Shown here piece by piece: positions 1-6,659 of a DNA stretch of 64,000 nt; position 1 is the first letter of the stretch, and every line of letters starts with the position of its first letter. The position numbers were made by a program, and so were the translations under genes. Source of the stretch: Rothia aerolata (GTDB taxonomy: Bacteria > Actinomycetota > Actinomycetes > Actinomycetales > Micrococcaceae); assembly GCF_014635585.1 (NCBI RefSeq), contig NZ_BMDC01000001.1, positions 1,154,139 through 1,218,138 of the forward strand, written 5' to 3'. The notes under the pieces were generated by a model that made no database searches, had not been told where the DNA came from, and was given only the letters and a program-made list of their open reading frames with translations.

Positions 1-262
1 ATTCCTCATAGGTGAAGAAGAGGGGGGTGGGAGACATCACCTGAAAATCAACGCCGTCGGCGTCCATCTCCTTCAAGCGCACCTCGGCATTCCAAGAATT
101 GTGCGTGATGGGGCGGAACTCTTTATCGCCCACCATCATCATCGCTTCTTTCTCAGAATCTACGCGCAACCAGGGCCAGTCGTGAGAGCGGTCTCCGGTT
201 GCCTCCCCCAGGTCGGCCCAGCCTTTGGGCACGTAGTGGGCGTGGATATCGATAACTGACAT
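1..262 (-). CDS. nbaD: 2-amino-3-carboxymuconate-6-semialdehyde decarboxylase (ACMSD), partial
   Basis: Only the first 87 residues are present; the gene runs off the left edge. The product is an amidohydrolase-superfamily protein. DIHAHYVP at residues 5-12 supplies the N-terminal HxH metal ligands of the family. ACMSD decarboxylates the ring-opening product of 3-hydroxyanthranilate to 2-aminomuconate semialdehyde. That specificity is inferred from context, because the genes upstream encode the preceding and following steps of the same pathway. The ATG start is preceded by GAGGA and lies 24 nt after the nbaC stop, so this is a later gene of the same operon. Another amidohydrolase cannot be excluded from the N-terminus alone. 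Confidence 0.8.
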   Translation of the reverse strand, partial: MSVIDIHAHYVPKGWADLGEATGDRSHDWPWLRVDSEKEAMMMVGDKEFRPITHNSWNAEVRLKEMDADGVDFQVMSPTPLFFTYEE

Positions 263-286
263 GTTGGATCCTCGGGATTTTAGGAA

Positions 287-808
287 TTACTTAACTGCGG
301 GGTGAACGGTGCCGCAGTTGGAGCAGGTGCGCTCTTCATCGGTGGTGTGGGCGAATTCCTCGTAGACCTTGGGCAGGTCTTTTTCGATGTCGTTAACCTG
401 CACCTCAACCTCGTAGACCTTGTTGGCGCACTCGGCACAGAACCACTGGAAGTACTCGGTTTCACTAGGCTTGCGCACCTGCTCCACCACCAGGCCGATG
501 GAGCCCGCTTCGGGGCGCTGGGGCGAGTGAGAGGTGTTGGGAGGAAGCATCCAGGTCTCGCCCTCCTTGATTTCCACCTTGCGGATCTTGCCGTCTTCGA
601 TGATGTTGACGTGCATGTTGCCCTTGAGCTGGTAGAACCACTCAGAATAGGGCTCATAGTGGTAGTCCAGGCGCTCGTTGGGGCCGCCAACAATCATGAT
701 GATGAAGTCTTCGTTGACGATCATCGCCTTGTTGTTTACCGGAGGCTTCAGTGACTCCTTGTTGTCTTCGATCCACTGCATAAAGTTGAATGCGCCGGGG
801 ATAGCCAT
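287..808 (-). CDS. nbaC: 3-hydroxyanthranilate 3,4-dioxygenase
   Basis: A 173-residue cupin dioxygenase that opens the ring of 3-hydroxyanthranilate with O2 to give 2-amino-3-carboxymuconate semialdehyde. The residues known from the bacterial enzymes are all visible: Fe(II) ligands His50, Glu56 and His94, and substrate-binding Arg46 and Arg98. The C-terminal rubredoxin-like metal site has Cys124, Cys127, Cys162 and Cys165 (CAEC and CSNC). Length is normal for the bacterial type. It lies between the deaminase and ACMSD genes. The 143 bp before its start contain two hairpins, so its level may be set separately within the operon. Confidence 0.96.
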   Translation of the reverse strand: MAIPGAFNFMQWIEDNKESLKPPVNNKAMIVNEDFIIMIVGGPNERLDYHYEPYSEWFYQLKGNMHVNIIEDGKIRKVEIKEGETWMLPPNTSHSPQRPEAGSIGLVVEQVRKPSETEYFQWFCAECANKVYEVEVQVNDIEKDLPKVYEEFAHTTDEERTCSNCGTVHPAVK

Positions 809-867
809 GATATGGTTTCCTTTCTATGCAGGCAGCATCTATGCATGCCCTGTCTGTGTATTTTCTG

Positions 868-942
868 CCCCGTGATGTGTTGCTTTGGTCGGTTGCACAG
901 CACGGGGTTTCTTACTTGGGTCCTGCCTTCGGGCACGAAGGC
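868..942 (-). other. Intercistronic hairpins between nbaF and nbaC
   Basis: The nbaF-nbaC gap (809-951) holds two inverted repeats. One is a perfect 7-bp stem with a 4-nt loop (GCCTTCG at 925-931 with CGAAGGC at 936-942). The other is a wider pair (CCCCGTG at 868-874 with CACGGGG at 901-907). Neither is followed by a T run on the minus strand, so RNA processing, stability or partial attenuation is likelier than full termination. Function is inferred. Confidence 0.45.
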
Positions 943-951
943 CGGGAAATC

Positions 952-1368
952 TTATTTCTGCGGTGCGTAGGCTACCGACTGAATCTCAATGAGCAGGTGC
1001 GGGTGGGGCAGCTGGTGCACCGCAACGGTGGTGCGAGAGGGCCCGGTTTCATCGAAGAATTCTCCAAAAACCTCGTTGAAGCCGCCAAAGTCGTTCATGT
1101 TCACCAGGTAGCAGGTGGTCTGTACCAGGTCTTTGAGGCTGGCTCCCTCTTCTGCGAGAATCTTCTCGATGTTCTCCAGTACAGCTCGGGTCTGGGCTTT
1201 AATGTCGAGGTTGGTTACGCCCATTTCGTCGGCTTCTGCGCCCACGAAGGTGTTGTCTGGACGCCGCGAGGAGGTTCCCGAGATGTAGAGAAAGTCTCCT
1301 GCCCGCTTGACGTGGGGGAACTTTCCGCGGGGCTTGGCGAGGTGGCCAATCACCTTTCCGTCTGCCAT
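952..1368 (-). CDS. nbaF: 2-aminomuconate deaminase, RidA/YjgF family
   Basis: A 138-residue RidA-fold protein. In the 3-hydroxyanthranilate and 2-aminophenol pathways a RidA-family deaminase converts 2-aminomuconate to 4-oxalocrotonate with release of ammonia. The sequence has the family fold, with [14 protein letters not shown] near residues 27-40 and a C-terminal [14 protein letters not shown]. The assignment as the pathway deaminase rests on position between the decarboxylase and dioxygenase genes and on divergence from the generic RidA at 5769-6245. The ATG start has AAAGGAAG upstream. The gap to nbaG is 24 nt, consistent with one operon. Confidence 0.88.
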   Translation of the reverse strand: MADGKVIGHLAKPRGKFPHVKRAGDFLYISGTSSRRPDNTFVGAEADEMGVTNLDIKAQTRAVLENIEKILAEEGASLKDLVQTTCYLVNMNDFGGFNEVFGEFFDETGPSRTTVAVHQLPHPHLLIEIQSVAYAPQK

Positions 1369-1392
1369 AAGTTCTTCCTTTCTGCTGAGGGG

Positions 1393-2175
1393 TTAGCCTG
1401 CGACCTTCAGGGTGAGGGGTTCAAAGGTCTCAACGCGGGCTTCAATTACCTGGCCGGCTTCCAGCCACTGCGCCGCCGTCATTGAGCCGCCGAGAATGGT
1501 TGCCCCGGCGGGCAGGTGGAATCCGTATTTCTGAATCATCTTCGCCAGTTCGAGGAAAGCCTCGTTGGGATCGCCCAGAATCGCGTTGGTGTCTGCGCTG
1601 TCTACGACCTCGCCGTTGATGAGGAACTCCACCTTGAGCCCCGCCAACTCGCGGGGGAAGTCCTGATACTGCCCCACCACGAACCTGGCTGCCGAGGTGT
1701 TGTCGGAGACCACGTCTGCCAGATTGAACTTGAAGTCCTTGTAACGGGAATCAATGACTTCCATACCCACGGCGACTTTCCGAACGGCGCTGCGGATTCT
1801 CTCCGCCAGTTCTTCAACGCTCTCGTCGGCCACCGGCTCAACAGCTGACCCCAGCTCAAAAACCAGCTCCGGTTCAATGCGGGGGTGGATTAGATCTTTC
1901 AGAGAGAGTTCTTCGGAGGGGTCGTGATCCATGGCATCTGTCAGAAAGCCAACGATGATGTTGTGAACTCCCATCTGCTCCATCTTGGCCTTGGAGGTAA
2001 AGCCAAGCTTGGGCCCGATGTAGGTTTCACCCTGGGCAAGTCGCCGGTCAAGAATGAGGCGCTGAACCTCGTAGGCCGAGTCGATTGAAATTTCTTCTTC
2101 AAGCTGGCTGGTCTCGGTAGCGTTTGCCTGAGCGGTATGCAGCTTCTCTGCGATGTCTTGGAGAGAGAGGGTCAT
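1393..2175 (-). CDS. nbaG: 4-oxalocrotonate decarboxylase (hydratase/decarboxylase family)
   Basis: A 260-residue member of the family shared by 4-oxalocrotonate decarboxylase and 2-oxopent-4-enoate hydratase. Motifs fit the decarboxylase branch (DmpH/XylI/NbaG): KLGFTSKAKMEQMGV near residue 55, LIHPRIEPELVF near 94, VIDSRYKDFKFN near 139 and LPAGATILGGSMTAA near 221. The enzyme converts 4-oxalocrotonate to 2-oxopent-4-enoate. The sister hydratase role is the main alternative. AAAGGA precedes the ATG. It lies 26 nt after the dehydrogenase gene. The later hydratase, aldolase and acetaldehyde dehydrogenase are not in this window and may lie beyond the left edge. Confidence 0.9.
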   Translation of the reverse strand: MTLSLQDIAEKLHTAQANATETSQLEEEISIDSAYEVQRLILDRRLAQGETYIGPKLGFTSKAKMEQMGVHNIIVGFLTDAMDHDPSEELSLKDLIHPRIEPELVFELGSAVEPVADESVEELAERIRSAVRKVAVGMEVIDSRYKDFKFNLADVVSDNTSAARFVVGQYQDFPRELAGLKVEFLINGEVVDSADTNAILGDPNEAFLELAKMIQKYGFHLPAGATILGGSMTAAQWLEAGQVIEARVETFEPLTLKVAG

Positions 2176-2201
2176 GAAAAATCCTTTCCGAAAGAGAACT
2201 T

Positions 2202-3656
2202 CTAGGCGAGTTTGATCGCTACGTTGACCGGTTCGGTGTAGAAATCGAAGGAGTGTACCCCGCCCTCGCGGCCAATTCCAGAGAGGCCGGAGCCGCCGAA
2301 GGGGGCCCGCAAGTCGCGCAGGTACCAGGTGTTGACCCAGCTCAGGCCAACGTTCATCTTGGGTGCTACACGGTGGGCACGTTCCAGGTTGGTGGTCCAG
2401 ATAGCAGAGGCCAGACCGTATTCGGTGTCGTTGGCCATGCGAACCGCCTCTTCCTCGGTGTCGAAGGGAATCAGGCCGGCAACGGGGCCAAAGACCTCCT
2501 CCCGCATCACCTGGTCGGTGTGCTCTAGGCCGGTCCAGAGGGTGGGGGTGTACCAGGAACCGCCCGCCAGCTCCTCGGGCATATCGGGGATTTCGCCGCC
2601 GATGATGGTCTCAGCGCCGTGCTCTTTCGCCAGCCTGGCGTAGCCGTGTACCTTTTCGCGGTGCTTGGCTGAAATCAGCGGGCCGAACTGGGTGCCTTCC
2701 TCGTAGGGGGTGCCGATCTTGAGCTTCTGGGCAGATTCCTTGAGTCCCGCCACAACCTCGTCAAAGACGGGGCGCTGAATATAGACGCGCTCGGTGCAGA
2801 GGCAGACCTGGCCGGAGTTGGTAAAGAGGGAGTGGGTGAGCCCGGCTACGGTTTCTTCAATGTTGGCGTCCTCAAAAACAAGTGCGGCGTTCTTGCCACC
2901 CAGCTCAAAGGAAACGGGCAGCACCCGGTCTGAGACAGCCTTTTGAATGGCAGAGCCGGTCTTGGACTCGCCAGTGAAGGTTACGCCGTCCACATCGGGG
3001 TGGGTGGTAATCAGCGCGCCGGTGTCGCCGTAGCCGTGCACCACGTTGTAGACGCCGTCGGGAAGTCCCGCCTCGGCCATAATCTCACCCAGCAGGGCTG
3101 CGGAGGCGGGGGTTTCTTCGGAGGGCTTGACGACGACGGTGTTGCCGGTCGCCAGCGCCGGTGCGACCTTCCAGGTCAGCAGTAGCAGGGGCAGGTTCCA
3201 GGGAACGATCACGCCCACCACGCCCAGGGGCTTGCGCACCGCGTACATGAGAGCGTTGCTGCCGTTGGCGGGTTCGGTGATGAAGGCGTCCAGCCCCGCG
3301 GACGCCGCGGTGTCGGTAAAGGAACGGAAGTTGGCGGAGGCGCGGTAGACGTCCAGGGTCTTCGCCAGCTCTACCGGCTTACCGGTATCGCGGATTTCAG
3401 CCGCTAGTAAGTCGTCAAAGCGCTCTTCAATTCGGTCTGCAATGCGGCGCAGAATTGCTACGCGCTCGGGAGTGCTCATGGAGCCCCAGGGACCGTTCAG
3501 AGCATCTCGTGCTGCCTTGACCGCCCGATCGACTACGCCCTTGTCTGCGGTGTGCACCTGGGCAGCCAGTGAACCGTCAACGGGGTTGATATCGTCGAAG
3601 GTTCCTACGCCATCAACGTACTCGCCGTTGATAAAGTTGCGAATCTGATCCACCAT
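2202..3656 (-). CDS. nbaE: 2-aminomuconate-6-semialdehyde dehydrogenase
   Basis: A 484-residue NAD-dependent aldehyde dehydrogenase. Visible residues are the oxyanion Asn154 in PWNLPL, catalytic base Glu251 in FELGGK and nucleophile Cys285 in SGQVCL. It resembles the 2-hydroxymuconic/2-aminomuconic semialdehyde dehydrogenase branch. It would oxidise 2-aminomuconate semialdehyde to 2-aminomuconate before quinolinate can form spontaneously. It is the first gene of the minus-strand operon, with a GAGGAG ribosome site before the ATG. Exact substrate is inferred from the operon. Confidence 0.92.
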   Translation of the reverse strand: MVDQIRNFINGEYVDGVGTFDDINPVDGSLAAQVHTADKGVVDRAVKAARDALNGPWGSMSTPERVAILRRIADRIEERFDDLLAAEIRDTGKPVELAKTLDVYRASANFRSFTDTAASAGLDAFITEPANGSNALMYAVRKPLGVVGVIVPWNLPLLLLTWKVAPALATGNTVVVKPSEETPASAALLGEIMAEAGLPDGVYNVVHGYGDTGALITTHPDVDGVTFTGESKTGSAIQKAVSDRVLPVSFELGGKNAALVFEDANIEETVAGLTHSLFTNSGQVCLCTERVYIQRPVFDEVVAGLKESAQKLKIGTPYEEGTQFGPLISAKHREKVHGYARLAKEHGAETIIGGEIPDMPEELAGGSWYTPTLWTGLEHTDQVMREEVFGPVAGLIPFDTEEEAVRMANDTEYGLASAIWTTNLERAHRVAPKMNVGLSWVNTWYLRDLRAPFGGSGLSGIGREGGVHSFDFYTEPVNVAIKLA

Positions 3657-3830
3657 GATGCTTCTCCTCGGAGCTATAAAATCTCTGGCGTGTTTCGGGG
3701 CGGGAGTTTGTGCCCATCTACCCGGAACAGCTTTTCTGTGAACTGAATTACATACTGTCAGGATTACCCTATTCGGTCTACTAACATATTTAGATAGCCC
3801 TATTCATTTTCCTTATACCCTGGGGGAAGC
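3657..3830. promoter_or_regulatory. Divergent promoter region between nbaE and lysR, with direct repeats
   Basis: This 174-bp AT-rich stretch separates the catabolic operon from its divergent LysR gene. CCCTATTC occurs twice in direct orientation, at 3767-3774 and 3798-3805, exactly 31 bp (three helical turns) apart. Between them lies a partly symmetric segment, CTAACATATTTAG at 3781-3793. Placement fits LysR-type recognition and activation sites. Binding is inferred. Confidence 0.5.
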
Positions 3831-4793
3831 ATGGCCCAAGAAGTAGAAAACAGAGATTTCTTCCACGGGCGACTCAAACTGCGCCATCTGGTGGTTATTA
3901 TTTCCGTCTTTGAAGCCGGATCCACCGTCAAAGCGGCAGAGCAGCTGTTGATTAGCCAGCCCGCCATTACCCGCCTGCTACGCGAGGCCGAGTCTATGCT
4001 GGGAGTGCCCCTGTTTGAGCGCACCCCCACCGGCATGGAACCCACCTTCTATACCGAAATTTTCCTGCGCGAAGCCCGGGCTGCCCTGGCCCACATTCGC
4101 CAGGGAGTGCGCAATATCAGGGAATTTGACGAGGGCTCCACCGGCGAAGTTTTTGTGGGCGCCTATCTCTCGGGGGCAGGCAGGGCGCTCTCCGAAGCCA
4201 TTGTTGCCATGAAAAAGACCGCACCCCTCATCGGCATCCATATTGTTGAGCGCACCCCCGATAAGCTCTTGGAAATGCTGGCCGACGGGGAGCTGGATTT
4301 CATCGTGACCCGCCACCAGCCCAGCGACAGCCCTTTTCTACCCAACGGTGAACAGATTACTTTTGAGCCGATCTACTCCACGCCGGCGGCCATTCTGGCC
4401 CACCACAAGCACCCGATTCGGGCCGAGAAGGCAGGCTCTGCTGTCAGGCTCAAAGACCTAAAAGACTACCCCTGGATTCTGCCGGCGCGGGAAACCACCC
4501 TGCACAAAGAGGTGGGCAACGCTTTCGTCAGGGCCGGGCTCTCTATGCCCGAGAACTACATCATTTGTTCAAACCTGGGGATTATGCAGGGTCTGCTACA
4601 GCACTCAGACTATCTGGCGGTGGTGCCGAGCACCCTCTTTAGCATGATTCCCCACGCAGACCACCTGCCGGTGGAAGATTTTGAAATCATGGGTGAGTCG
4701 GGGATTCTTCAGGCGGCAGACCACGAGCTGAGCCCCGCCGCCCAAAGGTTCCGCCAGCACCTGGTGGAAACGGCTAAATCCTACCGGAGCTAG
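3831..4793 (+). CDS. LysR family transcriptional regulator
   Basis: A 320-residue LysR-type regulator. The N-terminal winged helix-turn-helix covers about residues 15-72 (LKLRHLVVIISVFEAGST to LFERTPTGMEPT), followed by a two-lobed effector-binding domain to the C-terminus. Divergence from the 3-hydroxyanthranilate operon suggests that it is the pathway-specific regulator, with an aromatic or aminomuconate-type effector; the effector is not known. GGGGGAAG directly precedes the ATG. Its TAG stop (4791-4793) overlaps the stop of the convergent Nudix gene within one CTAG. Confidence 0.92.
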   Translation: MAQEVENRDFFHGRLKLRHLVVIISVFEAGSTVKAAEQLLISQPAITRLLREAESMLGVPLFERTPTGMEPTFYTEIFLREARAALAHIRQGVRNIREFDEGSTGEVFVGAYLSGAGRALSEAIVAMKKTAPLIGIHIVERTPDKLLEMLADGELDFIVTRHQPSDSPFLPNGEQITFEPIYSTPAAILAHHKHPIRAEKAGSAVRLKDLKDYPWILPARETTLHKEVGNAFVRAGLSMPENYIICSNLGIMQGLLQHSDYLAVVPSTLFSMIPHADHLPVEDFEIMGESGILQAADHELSPAAQRFRQHLVETAKSYRS

Positions 4794-5776
4794 AGGGAGC
4801 ACTTCTCCCAGGTACCGGCTTTTTTGGGGGTGGTGTAGCGCAGCAGGTACTCGCCGTCCTGCTCAATAATCTCGGCCTTCTTCACCTGCACAGTGCGCTT
4901 CTGCGCCAGGAAGGCTACCGAGGTGGACGCCGCCGCTAGGGTTTCGAGCACGCAGAGGGTTCCGGGGGTCACCAGCCGCTCAAAGGGCTTGCCCACGGTC
5001 TCTTCAGCACCAATGGCATCACCGATTCTGGTGGAGGTGGGGTCTGCTATCAGCTCTCGTACATTGACCCATTCGCCCCAGATGCCCTTAGACTTAAGAA
5101 GCGCCGCCGACTGGCCCACCGGGGCTGCGCAGGCAAAGTAGTGAATATCGTAGCGCTTGTGCCGGTAGTCCGGCGACTGCCAACGGCTGAGAGGCTTGAG
5201 CAAATCGGTACGCAGCTTCAGGCCGCGCATAGAAAGGTAGTCAGAAAAACGTTTATCGCCACTGGCCACCGCCTCGCGGGCTGCCATCTGGTCAAAGCCG
5301 TCGGCAGAACCCTCAACGGTGCTCAGCTCATCAGAGCCAGCCAGCAGCATGCCCGTCTCTTCAAAAGACTCGCGGATAGCACCCACCACCGCGGCGTGGG
5401 CCGCCACCACGTCGTCCTCTTTAAAAGCCTGCGCCCAGGTCTGCGGGCTAGGGCCAATCCAGGGCAGAGGGTCGCAGTCATCGGCAACGCTCACCCCGCC
5501 GGGAAAAGCCACCGAGCCCATCGGTGAAAGACCGGGGCGGTAGGTGAGGATAGTTTCAAGGCCGTCCTGACCATCGCGCACAAAGACCACCGTTGACGCC
5601 GTGCGTAGCTGGCAGGGCGCTTCGTCCCCAGACTCCAGCCAGGCCCGGGCAGCGGGCACCAGCTCTGCGGGAATCTTAAAGAGGCGCTCACGCGAGGTAC
5701 TCCGAGGCGCAGCAGAGGCTTCAGAGCGGGGGCGCACCGCTTTCAGTGCGCCCGTATAGAGAGCTTGATTAGGCAT
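4790..5776 (-). CDS. NUDIX hydrolase family protein
   Basis: A 328-residue Nudix-fold protein. GAIRESFEETGML supplies the REXXEEXG core of the Nudix box, and FPGG lies upstream, separated by a long insertion, as in the NUDT7/NUDT19-like branch. These enzymes hydrolyse nucleoside diphosphates linked to another group; the substrate here is unknown. ATG at 5776 is preferred to the in-frame TTG two codons upstream. The gene overlaps the ridA stop by 8 bp, so the two are probably translationally coupled. Its own stop shares the palindrome CTAG with the lysR stop. Confidence 0.85.
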   Translation of the reverse strand: MPNQALYTGALKAVRPRSEASAAPRSTSRERLFKIPAELVPAARAWLESGDEAPCQLRTASTVVFVRDGQDGLETILTYRPGLSPMGSVAFPGGVSVADDCDPLPWIGPSPQTWAQAFKEDDVVAAHAAVVGAIRESFEETGMLLAGSDELSTVEGSADGFDQMAAREAVASGDKRFSDYLSMRGLKLRTDLLKPLSRWQSPDYRHKRYDIHYFACAAPVGQSAALLKSKGIWGEWVNVRELIADPTSTRIGDAIGAEETVGKPFERLVTPGTLCVLETLAAASTSVAFLAQKRTVQVKKAEIIEQDGEYLLRYTTPKKAGTWEKCSL

Positions 5777-6245
5777 ATTCAAGAATCAGTTCAACCTCAA
5801 CGGGCGAATCCAGGGGAAGAACCGGCACGCCCACAGCAGAGCGCGCGTGGATACCTGCTTCACCAAAAATTTCACCCAGCAGTTCAGAGGCACCGTTGAT
5901 GACGGCGGGCTGGGCAAAGAAAGAAGTCTCCGAAGACACAAAGCCCACCACCTTCACCACCTTCACCACGCGGTCAAGATCGCCCAGCACCTGCTTTGCC
6001 GCAGCCAGAGCGTTTAGTAGTGAAATAGCCGCATACTTCTTGGCATCCTCGGGACTCACAGTACCCTCGGCGCTGCTCTCCGACACCTTACCGGTAGCCG
6101 GTAGCGCGCCGTCCACAAAAGGAAGCTGACCCGAGGTAAAGACGTAATTACCGGTGGTTACCGCAGGAACGTAAGCGGCAACAGGCGCGGGAGCCTCGGG
6201 CAACCGATAGCCCAGTTCAATAATGCGCTCTTCGATGCGTGACAC
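5769..6245 (-). CDS. RidA family protein
   Basis: A 158-residue RidA/YjgF-type protein (GNYVFTSGQLPF near residue 32; an Arg-containing C-terminal segment HARSAVGVPVLP). The archetype removes reactive enamine/imine intermediates made by PLP enzymes. It belongs to the longer, about 155-residue subgroup and differs clearly from the aminomuconate deaminase nearby. The start is GTG. The gene follows DUF4177 by 14 nt and overlaps the Nudix gene, giving a DUF4177-ridA-nudix operon. A direct repeat in the protein (VVKVVKVV) is visible near residue 93. Confidence 0.88.
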   Translation of the reverse strand: MSRIEERIIELGYRLPEAPAPVAAYVPAVTTGNYVFTSGQLPFVDGALPATGKVSESSAEGTVSPEDAKKYAAISLLNALAAAKQVLGDLDRVVKVVKVVGFVSSETSFFAQPAVINGASELLGEIFGEAGIHARSAVGVPVLPLDSPVEVELILEYA

Positions 6246-6259
6246 AGTCTTCTAGCCTC

Positions 6260-6460
6260 TTAGTTAGTCTTCTTACGCTTAAAGTAAGCGATGGGGTTAC
6301 CCGCGGTGGGGGCCACCATGTTGCCCTGAGGCGCAGCGGTTGCCGGTGCTGACGACGGCAGAACCGTTACCAGCTCCCAGCCATCTTCACCCCAGTTATC
6401 GAGGATCTGCTTGGTTGCGTGAATCATCAGGGGCACTGTTGCGTATTCCCATTTCTCCAT
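6260..6460 (-). CDS. DUF4177 domain-containing small protein
   Basis: The 66-residue protein begins MEKWEYATVPL. This is the typical start of the actinobacterial DUF4177 family, which is why the ATG at 6460 is preferred over longer upstream extensions. GEDGWELVTV near residue 23 is the family core, and the Lys/Arg-rich C-terminus ends in FKRKK. No function is known. It is first in an apparent operon with ridA and the Nudix gene, and divergent from the penicillin-binding protein gene, as in other Micrococcaceae. Confidence 0.85.
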   Translation of the reverse strand: MEKWEYATVPLMIHATKQILDNWGEDGWELVTVLPSSAPATAAPQGNMVAPTAGNPIAYFKRKKTN

Positions 6461-6647
6461 AGCTCCAAGCCTAACCCTGTGAGAACCCAAAGAAAAGTTG
6501 AACACTGAGTATTCTCTGAGCGATTCCCTACAGGCAGAAGAAAATGAGGTCAAGGTTCCCCTCATCTGAGGGAGACATCACCAAGTTTTTAGGTTAATTT
6601 GAGGTGGCGCCGGGGGCCAAGGCTACCGGGTTCTCAGGTTGTACTTG

Positions 6648-6659
6648 TAAACTGAAGCA
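6648..6659 (+). promoter_or_regulatory. Candidate -10 element giving a leaderless ponA transcript
   Basis: TAAACT at 6648-6653 lies 6 nt before the ponA ATG, so transcription would begin at or near the A of the start codon. No good Shine-Dalgarno sequence precedes the ATG. The rest of 6461-6659 holds the divergent promoters of ponA and the DUF4177 operon; nothing else was recognised there. Confidence 0.5.

Noticed and set aside
826-1485. A plus-strand frame across the nbaF gene
   Set aside because: Opposite a clear RidA-family gene and its neighbours; no ribosome site and no domain.
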